Shown piece by piece: positions 1-5,555 of a stretch of 6,884 nt of DNA; the first letter of the stretch is position 1; each line of letters begins with the position of its first letter. Both the position numbers and the translations under genes were made by a program. This stretch comes from DASTOB01 sp035720425 (GTDB lineage Bacteria; Chloroflexota; Limnocylindria; Limnocylindrales; CSP1-4): the NCBI GenBank assembly GCA_035720425.1, contig DASTOB010000181.1, positions 1-6,884 on the forward strand. Reading direction: 5' to 3'. A model generated the notes under the pieces. That model saw only the letters and a list, made by a program, of their open reading frames with translations, made no database searches and was not told where the DNA came from.

Positions 1-133
1 GGATGAAGACGTCGCCCGCATCGACGACGACCCAGATGACCGCCCGGTGCGGGTCGCCGCCCGGCGCCCGCGTTTCGATGTCGACCTCCTCGCTCCGGTC
101 GAGGAGCGCCAGATCGTCGGTCGAGAAACTCAC
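1..133 (-). CDS. DUF2255-like protein, N-terminal part (truncated by window edge)
   Basis: The first 44 codons of a minus-strand gene are visible; the rest lies beyond base 1. It begins V-S-F-S-T-D-D-L, then runs through E-E-V-D-I-E-T-R-A, P-G-G, and a hydrophobic strand containing A-V-I-W-V-V-V-D. This order (acidic helix, 'E-V-x-I-x-T-R' strand, glycine turn, 'I-W-V-V' strand) fits my memory of DUF2255 proteins, small split-barrel proteins related in fold to PNPOx/F420-type flavin-binding proteins. The biochemical role is not known. The start is chosen at GTG 131-133 because the family alignment begins there. The frame stays open upstream, but there is no obvious Shine-Dalgarno. A TACGCT hexamer lies six bases before the GTG, so a leaderless transcript is possible. 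It is divergent from the gene at 373. The family call is moderately sure; a deazaflavin-dependent nitroreductase-like protein is the main alternative. Confidence 0.6.
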   Translation of the reverse strand, partial: MSFSTDDLALLDRSEEVDIETRAPGGDPHRAVIWVVVDAGDVFI

Positions 134-139
134 GGCCTG

Positions 140-145
140 AGCGTA
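140..145 (-). promoter_or_regulatory. Possible -10 element for a leaderless transcript of the DUF2255-like gene
   Basis: Read on the minus strand, TACGCT (TAnnnT pattern) ends six bases before the GTG at 133. That spacing would put transcription initiation at or next to the start codon. No convincing -35 hexamer lies 17-18 bases further upstream (GAGCGC or GGAGCG). Leaderless genes with such a -10 box are common in several high-GC phyla, but a hexamer match this loose can occur by chance. Confidence 0.3.
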
Positions 146-181
146 GCCGAACAGGCCGCACCGCGCTCCCGGACGCCTCGC

Positions 182-203
182 TCGGCCCTCGTTCGGCCCT
201 CGT
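182..203. repeat. 11-bp tandem direct repeat (two copies)
   Basis: The unit TCGGCCCTCGT occurs at 182-192 and again exactly at 193-203, followed by a further partial match (TCG). It sits in the divergent intergenic region just upstream of, and touching, the weak promoter-like element at 203-232. It could be slippage-generated noise or a tandem regulator-binding site. The 11-bp period, one helical turn, is compatible with the latter, but nothing else supports it. Confidence 0.6.
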
Positions 204-372
204 TCGCCGATGCGCGGACGGGCGACTGTTATGCGGCCGCAACGTGCTCCCGCGCCGGCCCGCCGCATCCGGCACGCCTGCCCGGTCACCATCCGTACGC
301 CGCCGCGCACTGCCGGCGGCCGGTGTGGTGGGGGCACGCCGCTCCTGTGACAACGCAGCTGAGGTTTCCGAC

Positions 373-591
373 ATGACACACGACCACCACGACCGTGACA
401 CGGTCGTCGTCGAGCGCGATTCGAGTGCGATGGGCATGATTCTCGGCGTCGTCGCCGTCGCGGTCCTCGTGGTCGCCGTGTGGTGGATGACGCTGGGCCC
501 GGGAGGCGGCAGCGGGACGACCGACGGCGATACCCAGCCGGTTCCGTCGATCGAGATCAACCTGCCGAGCGTCGCGCCGGAGGGTTCGTGA
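373..591 (+). CDS. Small single-pass membrane protein of unknown function (72 aa)
   Basis: The product starts M-T-H-D-H-H-D-R-D, a short hydrophilic, His/Asp-rich N-terminus. A strongly hydrophobic segment follows at residues 19-41 (rich in V, A and L, with a W-W pair at its end), then a Gly/Ser/Thr linker and a short tail containing I-E-I-N-L-P. This suggests one transmembrane helix with either end exposed; there is no signal-peptidase or lipobox motif. ATG 373 is chosen over the longer in-frame start at 244 because GAGG (361-364) sits eight bases upstream and because the residues before it look non-coding (Arg/Pro-rich). The response regulator follows 52 bp downstream on the same strand with no terminator between, so they are probably co-transcribed. 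Proteins with an N-terminal tail, one TM and a Pro-rich tail are common beside regulators in high-GC genomes, but I do not recognise a family. Any sensing role is inference. Confidence 0.75.
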   Translation: MTHDHHDRDTVVVERDSSAMGMILGVVAVAVLVVAVWWMTLGPGGGSGTTDGDTQPVPSIEINLPSVAPEGS

Positions 592-632
592 CCATCGGTT
601 GCATCGGGGGGTCACACTCAACCTCATCACCT

Positions 633-639
633 GGAGGAG
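633..639 (+). promoter_or_regulatory. Shine-Dalgarno of the response regulator (fixes the GTG start)
   Basis: GGAGGAG lies four bases before the GTG at 644; its GGAGG core lies six bases before. This strong site decides for GTG 644 over an in-frame ATG at 599 that would add 15 residues without homology to receiver domains. Confidence 0.85.
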
Positions 640-643
640 TGGC

Positions 644-1453
644 GTGAGCACCCAACCGCTCGTCCTCGTCGCCGACGACGAACCACGGATCACCAAGCTC
701 GTCTCGATCGCCCTCAGCGAAGAGGGCTTCCGCGTCGTGACCGCCGGCGGCGGTGAGGAGGCGCTGATCAAGGCGGAGGAAGTCCGCCCCGACATCGTCC
801 TGCTCGACATCGTCATGCCGGACCTCGACGGGATCGAGGTCATGCGCCAGCTGCGCGAGCGGCGCCCGGTCCCGGTGATCCTGTTGACGGCCAAGGGCTC
901 GACCGCGGACAAGGCCAAGGGACTCGACCTCGGGGCCGACGATTACGTCGCCAAGCCGTTCCACCCCGACGAACTGGCGGCCCGCGTCCGGGCGGTCATT
1001 CGACGGTCGTCCGGCGCGGCTCCCGGAGCCGGCGTCATCCGGTTCGACGACGTCGAGATCGATCTCGAGCGCCGCATGGTCATTCGAGGCGGTGAGCTTG
1101 TCCAGCTGTCGCGGACGGAGTGGCTCCTGCTCCAGCATCTCGCGGCGAACTCCGGCAAGGTCGTGCTGCACACGGAGCTGCTGACCAAGGTCTGGGGCCC
1201 CGAGTATCGCGACGATCTCCAGTACCTGCGGGTCTGGGTGTCTCGGGTCCGGCGCAAGCTCGGGGCGCGGCCCGGCGAGCCGGGCAGGATCCGGACGTTC
1301 CAGGGCATCGGCTATCTGCTCGACGTCGAGGGCGCATCGACCTCCTCCCCGGACGAGGCGGCGCACGACGACCTGGCGCCCGAGCCCGGGGAGACGGCGG
1401 CCGGCACATCCGATGGCGCCGTCGACCGAGCCGTGGCCGGGCTCATCGCCTGA
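644..1453 (+). CDS. OmpR/PhoB-family response regulator (orphan, KdpE-like)
   Basis: A two-component DNA-binding regulator of 269 residues, acting in the cytoplasm after phosphorylation by an unidentified histidine kinase. Counting from GTG 644, the receiver domain covers about residues 5-120. It has the acidic pair D11/D12, phospho-acceptor D55 (in L-L-D-I-V-M-P), T82 and K104 (in A-K-P-F), so it should be phosphorylatable. The winged-helix effector domain covers about 131-228: the T-E-W-L-L-L helix at 158-163, then V-W-G-P-E-Y at 183-188, the recognition helix L-R-V-W-V-S-R-V-R-R-K-L at 195-206 and the wing G-I-G-Y-L-L at 221-226. The V-W-G-P-E-Y and Y-L-R-V pattern resembles KdpE-type regulators, but no kdp genes are present, so I give no symbol. 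Residues 230-269 form an extra Ala/Asp/Glu-rich tail that most relatives lack. No kinase gene lies in the window; the upstream partner is the small membrane protein, and the downstream gene converges. Confidence 0.93.
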   Translation: MSTQPLVLVADDEPRITKLVSIALSEEGFRVVTAGGGEEALIKAEEVRPDIVLLDIVMPDLDGIEVMRQLRERRPVPVILLTAKGSTADKAKGLDLGADDYVAKPFHPDELAARVRAVIRRSSGAAPGAGVIRFDDVEIDLERRMVIRGGELVQLSRTEWLLLQHLAANSGKVVLHTELLTKVWGPEYRDDLQYLRVWVSRVRRKLGARPGEPGRIRTFQGIGYLLDVEGASTSSPDEAAHDDLAPEPGETAAGTSDGAVDRAVAGLIA

Positions 1454-1474
1454 CCCGATACGCGGTCCGGCCGC

Positions 1475-2461
1475 TTACAGCCAGCGCCGGGCGCGGGCCA
1501 CGACGAGCGTGGTCGCCGCGATCGCGACGATCGCCGCGACCGCCAGCCCGAACAGCCCCGGGTCCTCGAAGAAGGGGGCCGGGAAGTTCATGCCGAGGAT
1601 CCCGGCCACGAGCGATCCCGGCAGGAGCATGACCGACACGACCGTGAGGACGCGGACGATGTCGTTCGTGCGCTGGCCCGTGCGGGTCATCGACACGTCG
1701 AACGAGCCGAGGACGAGCTGGCGGGCGGTCTCGACGCCGTCGAGCGCCCGTTCCAGCCGATCGGCGAGGGCCGTGAAGTACGGGCCGGCGTCCGTGTCGG
1801 CGAACGCGGTCAGGTCCGGCCGGGCGAGCGCGGCGACCACCTCGCGATGCGGCGCGATGAGCCGGCGCAGTGCGGTGATTCGGCGGCGCAGCCGCACGAC
1901 GTCGGCGAGGAGCTCCCTGCTCGAGTGCGGATCGAGGGCGAGCTCGTCAAGTCGGTCCGCCTCGCGCTCGAGGTTGTCGATCGCACGGAAGTAGCCGCTC
2001 ACGAGCCAGTCGAGCACGGCCGCGACGAACGACGGCGCGTCGACGCGGCCGATCGCCGTGTCGCCGTCGGTGTGGTCGCGGAACTCGCGCAGCGTGTCGA
2101 CCTCCTCGCGGTGGACGGTGGCCACGACGTTCGGCCCGGCGACGATCGTCAGCGGCACGGGGTGCTCGCGGCGCCCGTTCGAGGCGACGGCGAGGACGTG
2201 CGCGACGAGGCGATCCTCGACGACGTCGACGGTCGGACGGTCCGCAGGGTTGCGCAGGCGCCGGGCGAGCGAGGAATGGAGGCCGAGGAGCGTGGCCAGC
2301 CGGTCGAGCCGCTCGTCGCTCGCGACTCGAACGTCGATCCACAGCAGCCGGTCGTCGTCGAGGGACGCGAACGCCTTGGGGCCGACGCGGACCGTCCGAT
2401 CGCGGCCATTCGCGTCGTACAGGCGTGCGCTCCATCCCGAGTTTGTGCGGCGGGGGCTCAC
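1475..2461 (-). CDS. CorA-like divalent metal ion (Mg2+/Co2+) channel protein
   Basis: A 328-residue member of the CorA/MIT superfamily, pentameric channels that move Mg2+ and related cations across the inner membrane. About 265 cytoplasmic residues come first, including long charged helices (L-E-R-E-A-D-R-L-D-E-L region) typical of the CorA stalk. TM1 spans about 271-289 and ends in the signature G-M-N-F (290-293). A short loop (F-F-E-D-P-G) and TM2 (about 303-321) follow, then a basic tail (A-R-A-R-R-W-L). The length and two C-terminal TMs fit the family; the usual MPEL-type loop after GMN is degenerate. GTG 2461 is preferred because it overlaps the preceding stop as GTGA and has GGGAG six bases upstream; another in-frame GTG at 2497 would add 12 residues. 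It is the last gene of the four-gene operon. Mg2+ is the default substrate, but Zn2+ or Co2+ transport cannot be excluded. Confidence 0.9.
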   Translation of the reverse strand: MSPRRTNSGWSARLYDANGRDRTVRVGPKAFASLDDDRLLWIDVRVASDERLDRLATLLGLHSSLARRLRNPADRPTVDVVEDRLVAHVLAVASNGRREHPVPLTIVAGPNVVATVHREEVDTLREFRDHTDGDTAIGRVDAPSFVAAVLDWLVSGYFRAIDNLEREADRLDELALDPHSSRELLADVVRLRRRITALRRLIAPHREVVAALARPDLTAFADTDAGPYFTALADRLERALDGVETARQLVLGSFDVSMTRTGQRTNDIVRVLTVVSVMLLPGSLVAGILGMNFPAPFFEDPGLFGLAVAAIVAIAATTLVVARARRWL

Positions 2462-3099
2462 CGGGCGCTCCCGGATCGAAGACGGAGTCCCAGCCACACG
2501 GAAGCCAGCGCGGGCATGGCGAGCCAGGCCAGCACGGCGGCCACGAGCAGCCGCACGGCGGCGATCGATTCGTCCGCTCGCCCGGCCGACTCGTCGATCG
2601 CACGGTCGAGGTCGGCGAGTCGGCGACCGAGCTCGTCGAGCCGCGTCCCCACGGCCCGCAGGTCCGCACCCCCGGATCGCACGGTGACCTGCACGGCCTC
2701 GAGGTCGACCGCGAGCGCTGCCGCCCGGTCCGCGACACCCTCGAACGCCGGGGCGGCCGGGGCGAGCGGCTCGACGCCGAAGATCGACGTCCGGAGTGCC
2801 GACGCGAGGCCGCGCGCCGCGACGGACAGGTCGCGGGTCAGCGCACCGGCGGAGCCGGCGGCCTCGGCGGCCGCAACGAGCCCGGCATCGGCGGACCGCG
2901 CGGACGTCGCGGCGTCGATCACGGCCGCACGCGATCCGGCGAGCGTCGCGCGGAGGTCGGCGACCGGATCGGTCGCGGCCGGATCGGATCCGGTGCCCCA
3001 GGCCAGGACCGTGGCGAGGCCGATGGCGACGATGACCAGGCCGCTGACGCCGAACGCGATGAGGGCGAGCGACCAGCCACGGGTGGGCCCGACCGGCAT
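2458..3099 (-). CDS. Two-TM protein with long extracytoplasmic or cytoplasmic helical domain, unknown function
   Basis: A 213-residue protein I do not recognise. TM1 lies at about residues 9-33. An Ala-rich helical middle (about 40-180) includes a likely coiled coil at 145-180 (L-D-E-L-G-R-R-L-A-D-L-D pattern). TM2 lies at about 182-204 and the tail is short and basic (G-L-R-L-R-S-G-S-A-R). The positive C-terminus suggests it faces the cytoplasm, which with two TMs would put both ends inside and the helical domain outside. ATG 3099 is chosen because it overlaps the permease stop (TGATG); the longer frame upstream is only the antisense of nothing known and overlaps the permease. The stop overlaps the CorA GTG by four bases. 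Position between an ABC-2 permease and a CorA-like channel suggests an accessory membrane subunit. It vaguely resembles periplasmic-coil adaptor proteins in architecture, not in recognisable sequence. Confidence 0.75.
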   Translation of the reverse strand: MPVGPTRGWSLALIAFGVSGLVIVAIGLATVLAWGTGSDPAATDPVADLRATLAGSRAAVIDAATSARSADAGLVAAAEAAGSAGALTRDLSVAARGLASALRTSIFGVEPLAPAAPAFEGVADRAAALAVDLEAVQVTVRSGGADLRAVGTRLDELGRRLADLDRAIDESAGRADESIAAVRLLVAAVLAWLAMPALASVWLGLRLRSGSAR

Positions 3100-4283
3100 C
3101 AGAGCCGGGTCATGCCGCGTCGAAGGAGCGCCCACGAGGCGAACAGCAGCGTGGCGGCGATGCCGGCCAGGGCGGCAGCGTGCCACGGCGCGTTGATCCA
3201 GCCATGGAGCATGACGTCCTGGGCGAGGCGGATGCCGTGCGTCACCGGCAGCAGGTAGGCCACGCCGCGGACCGCCGGCTCGAATTCGTCCACGTTGAGG
3301 ACGAACCCGCTGAAGAAGACCGACGCGAGCAGGACGAGCAGGGAGAGCTGCACCGCCTGGCGCTCCGAGTCCGAGACGACCGCGATGAGCGTCCCGAGCC
3401 CGAGCGAGGCGACGAGCAGCAGTCCGAGCACGGCGGCCAGCTGAACCGGGTCGCCGAGCGTCGGCACCCCGAGCTCGCCGAGCAGGGCCAGCGTGCCGAC
3501 CGCGATCGCCGCCGCGAGCAGGCCGAAGGCGAGGACTTTGCCGAGGATGACCTCGACCGTCGAGATCGGCGCGATCCGGAACAGCTCGATGATCCCGCTC
3601 GTTCGCTCGCGCACGAGCGACAGGGCGACGAGGGTGACGGCGAGGTGCTGGAGGACGAGGGCGAGGACGGCCGGGCCGAAGAACGACACGACGCCGGGCT
3701 CCGATGGCGCGACGTTGACGAGCTCGGAGCGGGTGGGCGCGGCGATGACGCGGGCCGGGATTCGCAGGGCCTCCGGCCGGCCGGCGCCGAGTGCGTACTC
3801 GCCGCCCTCGGCCGCGGCCGTCTCGATGAGCCGCTCGTTCACCTCGCTCGCCAGCGTGGCCGCCAGGAATCCGGCGTGCGCCTGGCCAACCGGGTCCGCG
3901 GTGTTGATCCGGACCTCGATCGTCGACTGCTGTCCGGCGCTGAAGCGGCCCGCAAGGTCCGCCGGGGCGATGACGACGACGTCGACCGTCCGGTCGCGCA
4001 GTCGCGCCTCAGCCGGCTCGACCGACGGGACGACGGCCACGATGTCGAGGCCCGCGGCCACCTCGCGATACGTGGCCGCGTCGGTCGACAGCCCGGAGTC
4101 CGGGGGGACGACGAGGATCGTCCGGAGCGGCGGACGGATCCCCGTGTAACCGCTCCCGAACAGGGCCATGATGAGAAACGGGCCGATGACGAGGCTGACC
4201 ACGGCGCCCGGGCGACGGACGACCTCGACGAGCTCCTTGCCGACGAAGGCGAGCTGCCGGGTGAGGAACTGGAGCGCCAGCAT
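3099..4283 (-). CDS. ABC-2 type transporter permease
   Basis: A 394-residue membrane subunit of an ABC exporter, of the ABC2_membrane_3 (YhhJ/YbhR-like) type. TM1 is at about residues 28-45. A large extracytoplasmic domain (about 46-198) follows, then five more TMs at about 199-223, 246-267, 281-303, 310-330 and 368-387. The segment R-E-R-T-S-G-I-I-E-L-F-R-I-A-P (225-239) followed by L-G-K (247-249) is the conserved cytoplasmic loop of this family that contacts the ATPase ('E-R-x-x-G-T-x-E-x-L-x-x-x-P'). The F-F-S-G-F segment in TM5 and the L-P-V-T-H-G motif (345-350) are also typical. ATG 4283 overlaps the ATPase stop (TGATG), with no strong Shine-Dalgarno of its own, so translation is probably coupled. 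With one permease and one ATPase gene, it likely works as a homodimer with two ATPases. Substrate unknown; drugs, lipids or peptides are usual for the family. Confidence 0.93.
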   Translation of the reverse strand: MLALQFLTRQLAFVGKELVEVVRRPGAVVSLVIGPFLIMALFGSGYTGIRPPLRTILVVPPDSGLSTDAATYREVAAGLDIVAVVPSVEPAEARLRDRTVDVVVIAPADLAGRFSAGQQSTIEVRINTADPVGQAHAGFLAATLASEVNERLIETAAAEGGEYALGAGRPEALRIPARVIAAPTRSELVNVAPSEPGVVSFFGPAVLALVLQHLAVTLVALSLVRERTSGIIELFRIAPISTVEVILGKVLAFGLLAAAIAVGTLALLGELGVPTLGDPVQLAAVLGLLLVASLGLGTLIAVVSDSERQAVQLSLLVLLASVFFSGFVLNVDEFEPAVRGVAYLLPVTHGIRLAQDVMLHGWINAPWHAAALAGIAATLLFASWALLRRGMTRL

Positions 4284-5287
4284 CAGGCCGCCCGTGCCGG
4301 CGCGTTCGGGTCGGCCGGCGCGTTCGGGTCGACCGGCACGCCGTCCTCCGGCTGCGCCGAGGAGCGTGCCACGAGCGCGGCGAAGACCTCGTCGAACGAC
4401 GGGCGGTACTCGCGGACGGACACCGTCTCGGCCCCTTCGCGGCCAACCGCGTCGACCACGTCCGGCGTCGCCTTGCCGGCGTCGTCGACGGTGGCGAGGA
4501 ACGTGCGGGCCTCCGTCTGGCGGATCTCGCGCACGCCGTCGAGGCCGGCGATCCTGGCCGCGTCGAGGGGCACGTTCGTGCGCACCTCGATGACCTCCCC
4601 GCCTACGGCCGACCGGCGCAGGTCGTCCGGCGCGGCGAAGGCGATCAGCCGACCGTCCGCGACGAGGGCGACGCGATCGCACTCCTCCGCTTCGGTGACG
4701 TACTGGGTCGTCACGACGAGCGTGCGCCCGGCGTCCCGGATGCGGTGGAGCTCCTCCCAGATCCGCGCCCGCAGGAGCGGGTCGACCCCGGCGGTGGGCT
4801 CGTCGAGGAAGAGCAGGGCCGGGTCATGGACGAGGGCGCTCGCCAGCTCGAGCCGGCGCTGCATCCCGCCGGACAGGGCGCCCGCCCGGCGACCGCGGAC
4901 GTCCCACAGGTCGACGAGGCGAAGGACGTCGCGGACGCGTCGGCGGCGTCGAAGCCAGAGCAGGCCGAACAGGCTGGCCACGAAGTCGACGTTCTCGCCG
5001 GCGGTCAGGTCTGGGTACAGCGTGAACTGCTGCGGCATGTAGCCGATCCGCTCGCGCGTGCGTCGCCGGAACGAGCGGGGGTCCTCACCGAGCACGCGCA
5101 CCCGCCCGCTGCTCGGCGCAAGTCCCCCGGTCATGAGCCGCACGGCGGTCGTCTTGCCGGCCCCGCTCGGACCGATGATCCCGACGATCGTGCCGGCCTC
5201 CACGTGCAGGCTGATGTCGGAGACCGCGACCGTCCCGTTGAAGCGTCTGGTCACCGTCTCGAAGATCACCGCTCCGTCCGTGTCCAT
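4283..5287 (-). CDS. ABC transporter ATP-binding protein (ABC-2 exporter, H-loop His replaced by Gln)
   Basis: The 334-residue ATPase of the exporter, first gene of the operon. Walker A is G-P-S-G-A-G-K-T-T (39-47), the Q-loop is at Q86 (Y-M-P-Q-Q), the signature is L-S-G-G-M (138-142), Walker B is L-L-F-L-D-E (158-163) with catalytic E163, and the D-loop is A-G-V-D (166-169). At the switch position the sequence reads T-T-Q-Y-V-T-E-A-E (193-201), so the usual histidine is Gln195. A C-terminal regulatory segment of about 100 residues (R-P-S-F-D-E-V-F at 295-302) is typical of the DrrA/CcmA-like exporter ATPases. It ends with the repeated D-P-N-A-P-A hexapeptide. ATG 5287 has AGGGAGG four bases upstream. 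The next gene, the permease, overlaps by one base (TGATG). Expression is presumably driven from the 268-bp region shared with the hemerythrin gene. Confidence 0.94.
   Translation of the reverse strand: MDTDGAVIFETVTRRFNGTVAVSDISLHVEAGTIVGIIGPSGAGKTTAVRLMTGGLAPSSGRVRVLGEDPRSFRRRTRERIGYMPQQFTLYPDLTAGENVDFVASLFGLLWLRRRRRVRDVLRLVDLWDVRGRRAGALSGGMQRRLELASALVHDPALLFLDEPTAGVDPLLRARIWEELHRIRDAGRTLVVTTQYVTEAEECDRVALVADGRLIAFAAPDDLRRSAVGGEVIEVRTNVPLDAARIAGLDGVREIRQTEARTFLATVDDAGKATPDVVDAVGREGAETVSVREYRPSFDEVFAALVARSSAQPEDGVPVDPNAPADPNAPARAA
4296..4331. repeat. Perfect 18-bp tandem duplication at the 3' end of the ATPase gene
   Basis: An 18-bp unit (GCCGGCGCGTTCGGGTCG on the plus strand) occurs at 4296-4313 and identically at 4314-4331, with six bases of similar sequence (ACCGGC) after it. 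In the ATPase reading frame it encodes D-P-N-A-P-A twice, at the extreme C-terminus outside the folded domain. It keeps the frame, and identity at the DNA level points to a recent duplication. Confidence 0.9.
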
Positions 5288-5291
5288 CGGC

Positions 5292-5298
5292 CCTCCCT
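5292..5298 (-). promoter_or_regulatory. Shine-Dalgarno of the ABC ATPase gene
   Basis: On the minus strand AGGGAGG lies four bases before the ATG at 5287. It is the only strong ribosome-binding site of the ABC part of the operon. The permease and two-TM genes lack a comparable one and seem to rely on stop/start overlap. Confidence 0.8.
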
Positions 5299-5544
5299 GC
5301 GCCGCTTGCGCTCCGCGTGCTGCCCGCCGGGCGCGGGCCGTGACCGCAGGCTACGGGCGCGGGCATTGCGTGAGCGGCGGCACCGGGCCGGGTCCGCCTA
5401 CGGGGGCGTTGCGATCGGTGCGGAGCCGACGAGGTGCCTGCGCCCTGGGTGCCATGCAAGTGAGCTGCGAGGCGCATGCCCGTGCCGCCGGTCCGCGCGC
5501 GAGCCGCCGGCGCGTTCCATGTGCCGATCTAGACCCCCACCCTG

Positions 5545-5553
5545 CAGGAGGAG
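5545..5553 (+). promoter_or_regulatory. Shine-Dalgarno of the hemerythrin gene
   Basis: GCAGGAGGAG ends just before the ATG at 5556. Its strength, together with the conserved hemerythrin N-terminus starting right after, settles the start against longer in-frame options. Confidence 0.85.
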
Positions 5554-5555
5554 CC

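Larger units (their letters stand above)
134..372. other. Divergent intergenic region
   Basis: This 239-bp stretch separates the DUF2255-like gene (minus) from the small membrane protein (plus) and should hold the promoters for both. I see no credible ORF in it; the reading frames that cross it lack family resemblance. It contains an 11-bp tandem repeat at 182-203 and, on the plus strand, a weak promoter-like pair: TTCGCC at 203-208 and TGTTAT at 227-232, 18 bases apart, matching consensus at 3/6 and 4/6 positions. If used, it would leave a leader of about 135 nt before the ATG at 373. Confidence 0.5.
5288..5555. other. Divergent intergenic region between ABC operon and hemerythrin gene
   Basis: This 268-bp stretch must carry the promoters of the minus-strand ABC operon and the plus-strand hemerythrin gene. 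I find no convincing -35/-10 pair. On the minus strand a TAGCCT hexamer (5348-5353, TAnnnT pattern) lies about 60 bases before the ATPase ATG but lacks a clear -35. Reading frames crossing the region have no family resemblance. GC-rich inverted and direct repeats such as GCCGCCGG (twice between about 5485 and 5515) are present without a clear meaning. Confidence 0.5.

Noticed and set aside
286..1366. Minus-strand open frames opposite the response regulator
   Set aside because: The plus-strand regulator has every catalytic residue and a strong ribosome-binding site; the opposite frames show no domain.
1847..3196. Long plus-strand open frame (about 449 codons) opposite the CorA and two-TM genes
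   Set aside because: Low-complexity Ala/Arg/Ser translation, antisense to genes with clear TM segments and the GMN motif.
3180..5042. Long plus-strand open frame (about 620 codons) opposite the ABC genes
   Set aside because: Extremely Arg/Asp/Glu-rich translation without family resemblance. It is the mirror frame of two well-supported ABC genes; high GC makes stops rare in such frames.
5058..5555. N-terminal extension of the hemerythrin protein
   Set aside because: The frame is open upstream but lies antisense to the ABC ATPase and in the intergenic region. The strong Shine-Dalgarno at 5545-5553 and the family N-terminus fix the start at 5556.
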